From Aphrocallistes beatrix (lineage: Eukaryota; Porifera; Hexactinellida; Sceptrulophora; Aphrocallistidae), in contig OY725496.1 in NCBI GenBank assembly GCA_963281255.1, forward strand, positions 3,945,723-4,009,722: DNA of 64,000 bases. The letters run 5' to 3'. Position numbers and translations under genes: made by a program. Positions 54,147 to 64,000 of this stretch are shown in pieces; positions within the stretch are counted from its first letter, which is position 1, and each line of letters opens with the position of its first letter. The notes below the pieces were generated by a model that worked only from the letters and a program-made list of their open reading frames with translations, had not been told where the DNA came from and ran no database searches.

Positions 54147-57100
54147 TTACATATGAGCAAGCAGCACAGAGGTCTTTGCTAGGGGGGGAGGGGTAGTCGT
54201 GAGTTCTTGGATATGACTGAAGTAACTTTCTCCTATCGAATGGCTGACTGAGAGTTTGTTCTTCTTTCCGAGTGAGTAAATGCACTCAGCAGGGACCCCG
54301 GCATCCCTGTAGGTTTGAAACTCCTTGGAAGACCCGTAAGCAGCGCAAACCTTGACCCCAAGGTCCTGGATAAGGTGCTTGAGGAAGAGCATCTTGTGTG
54401 ACTGTGGCTCCGTCGTCACTCCATCGTTGAAGTAAGTAAGGGCAGGTGGGAACTTCTTCTTGTCAAACCAATGCATAATGTCGTTTTTCTGCATGTCTGG
54501 TCGTGCTGTCACATAGAATATCAGATACCCGAGATTCCTCCAGAATCTAAAAAATCGAATTAAAATGGTGGCAATCAAACACACACAACAAGAGATGTAC
54601 AAACTCACTCAACTAACTCCACACTGCCAGGCCTCGCTTTAGACTTGTTCCCCTTGACAGAGAAGTCCATATAGAAGGACCCGTCTACGCTAAACACCAC
54701 GGCATCTACACTCTGACTCGTGGGCAACACAGCCAGCCTTAAAACTGTACTGGTGTCTCCACTAGCTATCATATGGATGCAATGCACTCCTACAGGAAAG
54801 CGTTTGTCTGCCGGAACCTTACATTTTAGCATTCCGTGTGTATCTGTCTTAATAGTGTCCAAGAGAGACCACCCCTTCTCTCTGTCCTGGTAGAACACCT
54901 CCACGGGTTCGCGGGACAGGGAAGCTATGTCCAACTTGCCAAACATGAATCTGCCTTGCAGAACTTGTGGTTGATTTTCACGGACTATCACGTCAACACC
55001 TCGGAAGTTCTGAGTCATTGCGAGATACTTTATGTTGTTTCTCTTCCTCTGCGCCATCTTCAAGTTGGAGCTGTCCGTACTCGCTGACCTGAATCGATTG
55101 AAATCCATTTCCTTTCTGGAATCCCCGGTACCAGGGACAGATAAACATTTTTGAGGTTGTTCCTGTGAACTTTGTTCGTTATCGAAATAAGATAGACTGG
55201 AGCGTAGAATGAAGGACAAGATCTCGTTGGCTTCCCAGTAGCGCGAGTAGATGATACGTGATGTGGTGAAGCTGTGAGATCCTTCCACTGCAGGATTGAG
55301 ATTAGGATCAACATACGCGATAACATCGAAATACGTGTATCTGGAAATGTAATAATAGCGAATCTAGACAAACTTACCGAGAACGTAAGGTGACTGAACG
55401 CTATAATCTACCCTCTCTCCACCCCACCACCTGCCCAGCAGAGCATTGTAACAGCTCACGGAGACAACTTTACTCATCTTGTTGGAGATGTGACCTCCCT
55501 CCGACTCTGAGTTGATGATATCCATGAAGGAGCAGGACCTCCCCTTTCTTCTCTCTCCCACCTCTTCCCGAATGTAGTCCTGTAACAGGTGGCTAGATCC
55601 GTCGCCTAACGGTAGCCTAAAGTCAATATTAATTCCAGTTTGCGCATACATATTTTTCCAATGAAGCCAACTCACTTATTGTATCTATGAATCCTAAATG
55701 GCGCCAGAAATCGCGTCTGTAGGTCTAATAGAGGTTCTATCCTGAAAGAGAGCGGGTCTCCCTCGTAGTAGATATTGTACAGGTGTCCACAGCTGGGGCG
55801 AGTTAGCTTATCCTCCCCTCCTGTGCTACTGATCTTCTCTTGAGTGAGGATCATCCCTATAGGGGAACCGAGCATGAAGAACTGGTGTGGTGTGAACTTG
55901 AGAGGAGGCGTGTTGCTGCTGAACTGAGTTAGGATGTCGTAGGTCACCAACGAGCCCATACAATCGGCTACTATAGATACTTGACCACTGAAGTCTTCTG
56001 TTGTCGACACGAATTCATCATAGGTGGTATTTAGCGTGTTGATTATTGTCGTCAGGTATTCGATGTATCTACAACAAAAGACCAGTTTTAAATGTAAACA
56101 TTTGATTTTGTGACTTAATACTCGTACTATACGAATACGTCACTTTTAATGTTTTTAGTAAGTACATGAAAATACCTCGTTATATATTTAGTATACATAC
56201 CAGTCTATTAAAAATGACATTATTGTATTTTATCATTTGGATGCTGTGGAATCGCATAAATTACCTTTTGTCACTCCGTACTAATAGAGGGAGAGCTCCT
56301 AGAGCGAAGTTGTCGAGTTTATCTTCAACTAGGGTTGAGTTGAGGTTGGGATTGAAACTGAGTCCCATTCCCAGTGAGTTCTGAGAGAATTCAGGGCAGG
56401 ACTTCAGCACCCCCATACATGCAAGAGCTCGGGTACATATGTAGGGACAGGGAATTAGCCGAGTTAGGATTTTGTCTTGTGTGTGATAGAAGTGTTTCTG
56501 TCGCAATTCATCCAATTTAGAAGTGAATATCTGAAAATCCCATTGCTTGACATTAGTATCTCCCCCTACGTCCAGATAGCTGCCACCATGCACCACCAGC
56601 ATTAGGGAGGTGTGGCCCTTGTGAACTGCGGAAAAAGCTTCATGTGAGTGGGATTCCATCCCAGTCAGGGAGGGGAGGGTGTCCCAGTAGACTGATTTTG
56701 TACTCCTAAGGAAGGATATGTCCAAGATGTGAACTCGTCCAGGGGTTCACTTCTTCACGGAACGGACAGAACACAGCTCCATGAAACAGAGATCTTAAGA
56801 TATCTTAAGCCAAGCCTAGAACCATGGATCAGCGTGTTGCTTTCGGAGATGATGATGTTTCTATTGATCTGTCCGTTCCGTGTATATAGAAGCTAGCATT
56901 TTTTTAGAATGGCATACATTTCCTTACCAATCATTGTCATTTTGAGGTGTATTCTCTCCATCCCTTTCATTGGACATCTCAAAAGAAGGAGACATAAACA
57001 TTGCGTGTGGCCGCATTTTCACATCATCCACCCCTCCGTCCACTGCCTCTGAGTCTTCTGGGAGATCAACCGCGTCGTGGAACTCCTCATCGGACTCATC

Positions 57101-58620
57101 TGAGCTCTCAAGGAAGTAGGTTAGAGACATGCTACGTCTGGACATACGAGACTTTTGTCTCTAAGATTGTATATAAATACGTAGATAATTGCTGTTTACC
57201 TAAGAGACTTTTAGAGCATACTGTATGGACGTACATGTTCCAAGGTTGAAGTGGACGCTGTCTGATCAGGCCCGATTACTTCACTTTCATTGGATAGACT
57301 CGGGATTTTAATAGCAGGAATTGAATCCAATTCGCCTTGCATCACCTTTTGCAGGTATTGAGCAGTCTCTGCCTCCAGTCTCCTGATGTCTGACAGTGTG
57401 AGGTCCACCCACTCATCCTGCCAGCACCAAACTTGTCTGTGTGCCATTGCGAATGTCTTCTGGACACCCATCTCATGGATGAGACGTTCCACTCGCGTTT
57501 GCAGACCCCAGTATTTGAATTCTACCTGATGGAAAGTGATCGATTTTTCAGACTGATGTGTTTAGTTGGTATACAGTATGTATATTATAATCACTACGTC
57601 GTACGCACTCAGAATAATTCCAGTATCGCAAACGATTACCAATTTTAAACTCGACAAGAACACCGCTCGTTGTAATGTATTGGCTGTGAAATATGCTGTA
57701 CCAGTTGGATAATTTCAAGATATTGGAACTGTTTATGGGTAGAGCTATTCAAACCTAATTGAATAACAAACAACTATGAACGATCTTAGCCTAATGTATA
57801 CCAGTGTTCCCTATAAGGTGTTCGAATTAATTGCCCACAGTCGATGGATTTCCTTCCAGGCAAATATACGTATACTCAATTACCAAGCTGGCAGTGGACA
57901 GATCAAACACTTGACAATTGAACGGCTGATCTGATGGGAAAGCTAGCCGGTAGGCTACTCGAGCCCGGGCTTAGAGGCAACAGTGATATGCATATATTCA
58001 TAATAACACTTTCAAACTATTTCCCATTTTATCATGTAACCTACCTTAGCCAGTTTGTAGCAACACATTACAGGGGTGTCAGGAGCTGGGGCATCCATCC
58101 AATTAGACATGAGGGGACCTCTCCCAGTTTTCTGGGATTGGAACACCTTCGGATCCTCCTCGGGGAGAACATTCTCCACTCCAGTCGTGTTGGCTATGTC
58201 TATGTAGACTATTTGCCTAGCTTTTAATTCTGCTGGTGGGAGGTTAAACACGTTTTCAGATTCCCCCTTATCTTGTATAAACTTGCTCTGGAGATCCAAG
58301 CGGTATTTATTCGTGAACGCGGTCGTCGAGATGGTGTGGACATAAGGATAGAGGTTCCATGATTCTTCTTGGAGTTTAAACGCGTCTTCTGGAGCCAGGT
58401 CTTTGAAAAACTTGGGCACATGGCTACCTACATGCAGTATCTTGTACGTGTATTGTCCGGTCCCCTCTTCTCCAGTATAAGGCTCGTTCTTCAGTATCTC
58501 TATTCCGTTGCCTTCTCCCTGCGAGTCAGTGCGACTCTTCTTCAGCAGCATGTACAGCAGTCCGATACGGAACTCCTCCACGCTGAGAGGGAGGATGATC
58601 CTGTACTCTTTTATCAACAT
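54147..58620 (-). CDS. PITPNM: Membrane-associated phosphatidylinositol transfer protein (PITPNM/RdgB/Nir), 8 exons
   Basis: These proteins move phosphatidylinositol and phosphatidic acid at ER-plasma membrane contacts. Minus-strand exons: 58620-58045, 57525-57235, 57160-56928, exon 4 ending at 56265 (5' edge uncertain, near 56630-56740), 56068-55676, 55616-55378, 55287-54609, 54546-54147. Residues 1 to about 285 are the PITP domain (MLIKEYRIILPLSVEEF). An acidic stretch with a FFAT-like DEEFHDAVDL would bind VAP; the usual second Phe is His here. The DDHD region (LVVHGGSYLD, SIVADCMGSL, YPLGDG-type KLPLGDG, YWEANEI) and C-terminal LNS2 (FSVDGSFYMDFS, YVTARPDMQK, CAAYGSSKE) follow. Exon phases fit throughout except where exon 3 (ending in phase 2) meets exon 4. 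Which of PITPNM1-3 it matches cannot be told. Confidence 0.87.
56756..56882. repeat. Small inverted-repeat element in PITPNM intron 3
   Basis: CACGGAACGGACAGA at 56756-56770 is the exact inverse of TCTGTCCGTTCCGTG at 56868-56882. The 127-bp unit sits directly beside the unresolved 5' edge of exon 4. No coding capacity. Confidence 0.7.
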
Positions 58621-59503
58621 CTAACTGAGGCTACAGGATGGCGCTGGTATTATTGCTACATAGTGCGGCACGGAAAATGTGATCTATTTTTTATTAAGAC
58701 TAATTGCGATTTTATTTTCAACTTTTAAAACACTTTTTTGTGCATACTTGCCAGTGCGGGTGACTCTACACACCTAGACATTTTGGTAGACAAAAATATA
58801 GACAAGACAGGGGATGATGAAAAGACTATAAAGAAAGTGAGAATGAAGAACTAATACATTAGCTAATATTGTACATACCGTATTGCTTCGAATAAGCGCC
58901 CGGGCGCTTATTTATTTCGTTCACCCTTTAGACCCGGCGCTTATTCAAGCCCCGGCGCTTATTTTTTTCATTCGCTATTTTGACCCGCCGCTCTTTTTTT
59001 GTTTACTACATTGACTGGCACTTTTATTTTTGCCACAACTGAGAATGTTAGTTTTATTAAAAAAGGATAATGTAATGTTTCAAAAAGCACTGTATCTATC
59101 CCACTACTGAGAATACTAGTTTGATATGATGTTCAGAAAACTAAAATGCCCCGGCGCTTATTCAAGCCCCGGCGCTTATTCGAGCCCCGGCGCTTATTTA
59201 TTTCGCTCACCCTTTAGACCCGGCGCTTATTCAAACCGGCGCTTATTCAGGGAAATACGGTATACTAATACTGATATATCTATCACTTGGTAGAATAAAA
59301 GATTTTTATTTGACGTTTTAAGAATATTTGTATTCAGCTAAGTCTGTGAAATAAAGAACGTAGGAAGAGCCTAGAGAAGAACTTATTGTCAATCTAATAA
59401 TGTATACCAATTTAACCAGATTAAACCTATTATAATGCTAATGATTGTATTAGATAACATAACCAAACTAGCCTTAGTATCCGATATCTTGATTGTTCTC
59501 AGA
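58621..59503. promoter_or_regulatory. Shared divergent spacer of PITPNM and MCFD2
   Basis: PITPNM starts leftwards at 58620 and MCFD2 rightwards at 59504, so both promoters should lie here. The middle is occupied by the 383-bp element at 58878-59260. No specific binding site can be named. Confidence 0.4.
58878..59260. repeat. TA-flanked MITE with iterated GGCGCTTATTC motif
   Basis: Left end CCGTATTGCTTCGAATAAGC and right end GCTTATTCAGGGAAATACGG are inverted, with TA on both sides. CGGCGCTTATT recurs at least seven times inside, mostly near the ends. No transposase. Confidence 0.82.
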
Positions 59504-60030
59504 ATGGATCAGAGGCTTTCGTGCTTAGCTGTACTCCTACTTATCTGCTGCCTGTCTGGGTGTACTAGAGGAGATAATTTCTTCCACAAACCGAGCCAGA
59601 TCCAGAATAAAGAGTACGTTCATTTAATAAGTTCATTTATTATACAATTCAGTTTGCATTGCAACTTACAGATACCATAATACCTAGTGTTATATCTGCG
59701 TAAAAATGCATTTGCTAGATATTGAATATTTATTGTAGGCACATCTTTGAGCATGCTCGGGAGCTAATCGACCTCAAGGAAGAAGATCTCGACGAGGATG
59801 AGAAAGTTTACTTTCACTATTTCAAGCTACACGACTTGGATCTTAACAACAAGTTGGATGGACTAGAGCTCTCCAAGGCCATGCTCCATCACGAAGACTC
59901 TACTTCTGAAGCAATGAGCGATGACTCAATAGCCAGGATAGTCGATGCCATACTGAACGATGATGATGCTGATGGAGATGGGTACATTAACTATAAGGAG
60001 TTCTTGGTGTCCCAGGGCAGAGATAACTGA
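59504..60030 (+). CDS. MCFD2: MCFD2-like EF-hand protein, 2 exons
   Basis: MCFD2 is a soluble Ca2+-binding partner of the lectin LMAN1; together they ferry glycoproteins from ER to Golgi. Exons 59504-59613 and 59739-60030 give 133 residues (human 146). The N-terminus MDQRLSCLAVLLLICCLSGC is a signal peptide. Two C-terminal EF-hands can be read: FKLHDLDLNNKLDGLELSKA (loop D-L-D-L-N-N-K-L-D-G-L-E) and LNDDDADGDGYINYKEF (loop starting D-D-D-A-D-G-D-G-Y-I). The spacing YFHYFKLHDLD and LDGLELS match the family closely. The frame is open 23 codons further upstream with an extra hydrophobic stretch; the ATG at 59504 gives the cleaner signal peptide. Confidence 0.9.
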
Positions 60031-60694
60031 TCAAGCTTGCTAATCCATATTACGTCTTATATAGACTCGGTGTGAATACCTGCTGATTCTGGTGTAATTA
60101 AATTTGGTGTAACTGCTAATACTTCTATTCCTAAATACTTACAAGGGTATAATCATTTTTTAAACTGTTTTTTAAACTGCTTCTTCACCGACACAATTCT
60201 TAAATGCCTTCAAAAGGTAGAAATTCACATTATGCCGAAAAGCAGTGGTGTATTTTCTCATTGGTTACATTCGGATTGATTATAATCGGATTTAAGCGCG
60301 CTTGCCTTTTTTATAATTAGAAATTTCACTTTTTGAATACAAGTGTTTAATATTATTCCCCACCTGATGAGACCAAACCCCGGCCATCATCAAGTCCCGG
60401 ATCATACGTATACTATACTACCATATCTACCAAACTATTATATACGTTCCGGCGTTACTAGTATTATTATATTCTGAATATTCGCCCAGAGATAATTCAG
60501 GATGTATATACACATCACATACAGTACTAGTAAAGAACACTAAAGAATCTCGAATTTCACATATCTAACTAGAACTACGGGATATTGTTACAAGTTTACA
60601 AGGATTTACTTAGTCATATCATTTACTCCCTAAAATTATAGTAATGTATCTGTATGTTCTAATTGTCGAGATTTTCTCCTCTCAGTTGAGACAA
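60031..60694. other. Convergent 3' spacer, MCFD2 to secreted orphan
   Basis: AT-rich with several TA-rich runs. No gene or clear repeat was recognised. Confidence 0.35.
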
Positions 60695-62546
60695 CTAGAA
60701 ATGTGGCGGTGCGGCTCCACACTCACGGGTCTGTTGCCCACTACACTCTATTTTGAATGCATCTAGCGGTAGAGTAGTATTGAGGCTGAATAATCTAAAT
60801 AATAGCATCAATTTGTAACGATTGCTCAGCTGGACTGGATTTATGTTGTTTATCTTAGTACAAGTATTCATTGTACAGAGAACTTACTGCATTCTAACGT
60901 GAAGGTTGTGATCTGCTGAAGAAATAGCGAAAAACGTCGGTCCACATTTGCTAGTTGTCAGCGCCATTTCGTTCCTCTCTTTGGTGTCTATGCAGATATA
61001 GAAAGGATACACGTATTTGTTTTGAAGACCAGTTTAATGAATATAATTATTTAGTATTTAAATAGTTCACCTTCCCCTCCATACAAACTCTCCTCCAACT
61101 CATCACCGTATCCTCCAATAAATAGTCCTATTTGGTAAAAATCCTCTCCTGGAACTTCAAAATCGTAAAAATAAGTCTGTTTTTCAGTGCAGTGTCCATT
61201 CAATTCCACTGTAACGCTAACAAACTATATTAAGAATTAAATTGTTAGTCTATCTAAACACGGATAAAATTGGAGTGGTAACTTACTCCGCCACCAGCTG
61301 AGTTGTCATAACAAATAAATTCCTTTTGTATTTTTCTTGGAGTAAATGAATTTGGATCCGGGATATACAAAACCCTTTTCCCCATCCCATCATAAACCAC
61401 TATTCCATCATCAAACCGTACATAATTATCTTCACCGATCTTTATTATCTAGTTGACCACATAATATAATCTCTTCGGCTATTGCCAGGAGTTCTAAACG
61501 GAGAAGAAGGCGACTGGAACCAAATTTTTTCATTCAATGCAAATGAGATAACACAGAAAACGTGATATTGTTACATAATTTTTATAGTTTTTGTTTGCTA
61601 TCTGTAAAATGGAAAATGAAATGTGAAAGTTAGAGACAAATTTGGAATCTAAGTGTTTCAAACATCGTCGAATTGATATCCTGGAACCTGTTTAGTAATG
61701 ATAAATCCAGAATACTTTCATAGAATTGAAGTGACATAAGATGTGAAATTACAATTTACGCATTAAAGTGGGCATGCCTAAATCGCGCCTGTAGGCATCC
61801 TATATGAGGGGGAGATGCCAGATACTCATATTTACCTCAGGCTAAGGACCTCTATCTTAACCCCTTAACAATGTTCTATTTTTAGTATATTAGGGACGAA
61901 TGACCTCATTAACGACTTAACTGTAAGTTCAAATTAATAGAATCAGTTATTTAGATAGTATAATTTTATTTCGTCATTAAAAATATATTCAATTCCAAAT
62001 TACTTTCTAATAATAAAATGATCAACATACCCGAGAGTAAAATGCAGAGAATCTATCCGCAACGTGACCTAACGACGAAATGATAAGATAATGATATAGC
62101 GCTCAGAATTTATCACACAACAGGTTAACATAGCAGTTTAGTGTAATGTATCTTATTTACTTGACTAGTAGAGTCGAATATTGTTCTTAAAGTGTACTAG
62201 AATGTATGTATCATGACATATCTCCCAATTGTGTCCTAGTGACCACCCTCTCTTCAGGATCCCTATGGCTAGAGGGCGAATATTCAAGAAATGGAGAAGT
62301 ATATTCAAGCGATTAATTAACCCCGCCTATACCAGGAATGTGTTGCGTCATTCCCTGTTTAAGCCATTTTGGGCGGGGAAGCCATATAAATTAGTTCCAG
62401 ACTATAAATAGAAAAGACCCCAGGTAAAAGTGGCATTTTAAGATATATCTACGAACCGTAGTTAACTCACCTTTGCATTGAGACTCAATTCCAACAAAGC
62501 AGTATGTTGCTGCAAGTAAAATGATCGCACACAACGCTGTCTTCAT
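60695..62546 (-). CDS. Orphan secreted cysteine-containing protein, 5 exons
   Basis: I do not recognise the family. Minus-strand exons: 62546-62471, 61429-61287, 61224-61071, 60987-60888, 60785-60695; 564 nt, 187 residues. All junctions keep phase (1, 0, 1, 2). Exon 1 encodes a signal peptide, MKTALCAIILLAATYCFVGI. The mature part has six cysteines (in SQCK, FICY, GHCT, SKCG, IECS, RECG) and alternating polar/hydrophobic strands such as YVRFDDGIVVYDG, VLYIPDPNSF, FVSVTVELNG and TYFYDFEVPG. These suggest a disulphide-bonded beta-rich extracellular protein. It ends AAPPHF. Donors at exons 1, 2 and 4 are strong (GTGAGT, GTAAGT). The exon 2 acceptor (GAAG/ATAATT) is weak. The alternative TAG at 61449 breaks phase, so a missed exon in the 1-kb intron 1 is possible. 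Confidence 0.6.
62265..62411 (+). CDS. Small basic open frame inside intron 1 of the secreted orphan
   Basis: A 48-residue frame from an ATG, very rich in Lys/Arg (MARGRIFKKWRSIFKRLINP at the start). It directly follows a strong acceptor-like CCACCCTCTCTTCAG. The basic/aromatic make-up is unlike the AT-rich surroundings. It may be the last exon of a small plus-strand gene, or chance. No family is recognised. Confidence 0.25.
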   Translation: MARGRIFKKWRSIFKRLINPAYTRNVLRHSLFKPFWAGKPYKLVPDYK

Positions 62547-63535
62547 TCTAGCGGCTATTATTTGATCTAAGAAATTAGTCAGTATTATTTTTTAGTCAAG
62601 CACGAATTTTGTAAGTTAGTTTTAACTATTAAGAAGTTGAATTTCTTAGTAGATGTACAACAGATATATTTTAATACACGAGTTTTTGAGAATATATCCA
62701 GGTGGGCATACTCTTACCTATTCAACTGGATCCATGCTCCATCCTACTCATATTTCCTGCACCTAATCACGCTGTAGGTGGGTCGGGTTAAACTTATCTA
62801 ACTCGGGTGTCTGGTTTCAAATATTACTTGTGTTAAAACTCATGTGATTTGAATCCAAGGGTCAAAGTTAGTGAATTCAGCCTTGTAAAATTCAAGCTCA
62901 AAAGAATCTTAACTTATCAATCTAGTATTGTCAACATGCAGGATAAATATAATTTAACTTAATTTAATGTTTTAATAACTCTCATAATTGTTTGTTTAAT
63001 ATTATTAACAAAAGTACATTCCACAAAAATTAAACCCTAGATTTCCTTAATTCCTTGAAAGTTACTAAGTAATTTTCATTATGAAATCCCTCCAACTTTC
63101 CACTGACCATAACTCCTACACTAGAATATTGGATTAGCTTCCCAATCATTCAATTAGCTTTTAATCAACCTATTTTCTATGATTTAACATTCCTTGTGAA
63201 TGAATTTCTCTTTTGGAGGAGGAGTTTGACTCAGAGGTTTCCTCTTTTCTATCACAAGCTTCTGAACTAAGTACCTTCTTTTAGCTTTTGAATCTTGTAT
63301 CGATATCTTGTTTGAAACACTATATCTATCATGTGGATGTCCTGGGATGACCTGGGCAAGTACTCGTAAGAACGCGGGTTATATTTCACTCAACTAAGGT
63401 AGGCGTAATATACTTTAGTCAATATCTTGCCTCTCTACTCAACATTGCATTTAACAAAAGTCCATTTAGAACTCTAAAACTTATTTACTGTTATTTCTGC
63501 ATTTCTTATTTCTTATTCTAGCATTCGGTCACGAA
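62547..63535. other. Divergent spacer between two secreted-protein genes
   Basis: Upstream regions of the minus-strand orphan and the plus-strand signal-peptide gene. A TTCTTATTCTAG just before 63522 could be an acceptor of a 5' UTR intron. No repeat was recognised. Confidence 0.35.
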
Positions 63536-63626
63536 ATGAAGTACGTATGCATCGCCGTCGCCTCTCTGCTGATACTCTGCACTTCAGCTATGAACATAGA
63601 CGAACCGAGAGCTCTCCATGCTTGCA
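63536..63626 (+). CDS. First exon of a secreted protein (incomplete)
   Basis: ATG at 63536 opens a 30-codon exon with a clear signal peptide (MKYVCIAVASLLILCTSAMN) and then IDEPRALHAC, ending in phase 1 at a consensus GTAAGT donor. The second exon was not found in the remaining 370 bases, so the gene probably continues beyond the window. Its start resembles that of the minus-strand secreted orphan only in being a signal peptide; the family is unknown. Confidence 0.6.
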
Positions 63627-64000
63627 GTAAGTAAATTTTAATTCTTTTTGGATTGATTGGAGTTGAAGGGAAGTTACTCCGAAAGCTTTCCCATTACCTT
63701 AATCTTAGTCCAGTTCTTTTCCTTCGTCGTGGTCGATAGCAACAGCATAATTTTGTTTTTGTCACTAATATCTCCCAAATTTCTCATTAGATTAAAAAGT
63801 TTGTTGTTTGATATTAAAACCACTGCATATAATGCAGCGTTTTTCGAGTTATTATATAATTATATAATTTATTAACAACATGAAATCAAGAGTGTCTAGA
63901 TTTACACAGCCATCGTGCAGGAAAAACGCTTTCTTGCACTACGCGACTAATGTAGTATCTATGTAATACGTATATTTTATTTATCAAATTATTATTGCAT
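63627..64000. other. Presumed intron of the last gene
   Basis: AT-rich. The open frame at 63657-63875 is hydrophobic, starts at a non-ATG codon and has no clear splice acceptor in phase, so it is not annotated as coding. Confidence 0.35.

Noticed and set aside
55060-55371. Open frame of 103 residues overlapping PITPNM exon 7
   Set aside because: It is an out-of-frame shadow. The other frame carries the conserved YWEANEILSFIL and LNS2 sequence, with a good acceptor at CCTGCAG.
63657-63875. Hydrophobic 72-residue frame after the last signal-peptide exon
   Set aside because: Non-ATG start, no acceptor in the right phase, and AT-rich composition typical of intron.

Overview
This is nuclear DNA of a multicellular animal. 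It carries spliced metazoan genes with mostly short introns (many 55-80 bp, GT-AG, a few GC-AG), a fused glutamyl-prolyl-tRNA synthetase, a TOGARAM1-type cilium protein, a PITPNM lipid-transfer protein, THOC3, MCFD2 and RNF14. The base composition is AT-rich and non-coding DNA is full of small terminal-inverted-repeat elements. The gene density, NHL-repeat proteins and orphan multi-pass receptors suggest an invertebrate, perhaps an early-branching one such as a sponge. The species cannot be fixed from sequence reading alone.

Layout. 1-12.6 kb (all +): RPS15A, an 18-exon TOGARAM1, a 5-exon WDR20 and an intronless inositol monophosphatase. 12.6-17 kb: repeats and two related minus-strand genes for orphan 7TM proteins, the second cut short. 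17.4-27.1 kb (+): a 30-exon CEBPZ/NOC1 gene whose introns hold at least six MITE-like insertions. 28-34.3 kb (+): an intronless GRIP-domain golgin and a 10-exon RNF14-like RBR ubiquitin ligase. 35.1-41.1 kb (+): two near-identical tandem intronless genes for ~785-residue proteins that I read as four SH2-like repeats without the phosphotyrosine-binding arginine. 41.4-49.0 kb (+): a ten-finger C2H2 protein, EPRS without WHEP domains, and NOG1/GTPBP4. 49.3-58.6 kb (-): THOC3, a 1.28-kb imperfect palindrome, a coiled-coil/NHL protein and PITPNM. 59.5-64 kb: MCFD2 (+), a five-exon orphan secreted protein (-) that I assembled by hand, and the first exon of another secreted protein (+) cut by the window end.

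Most genes are housekeeping: translation (RPS15A, EPRS), ribosome assembly (CEBPZ, NOG1), mRNA export (THOC3), secretory traffic and lipid transfer (golgin, MCFD2, PITPNM), cilia (TOGARAM1), ubiquitin control (RNF14, WDR20). They are not an operon; neighbours appear unrelated. The lineage-specific parts are the 7TM pair, the SH2-like pair, the NHL protein and the secreted proteins, and these sit among the repeats.

Exon models were built by eye from splice sites. For TOGARAM1, WDR20, CEBPZ, RNF14, EPRS, THOC3, MCFD2 and the orphan secreted gene the exon lengths sum to a multiple of three with an open frame. PITPNM exon 4 has an unresolved 5' edge. No rRNA, tRNA, CRISPR or bacterial-type element was seen.
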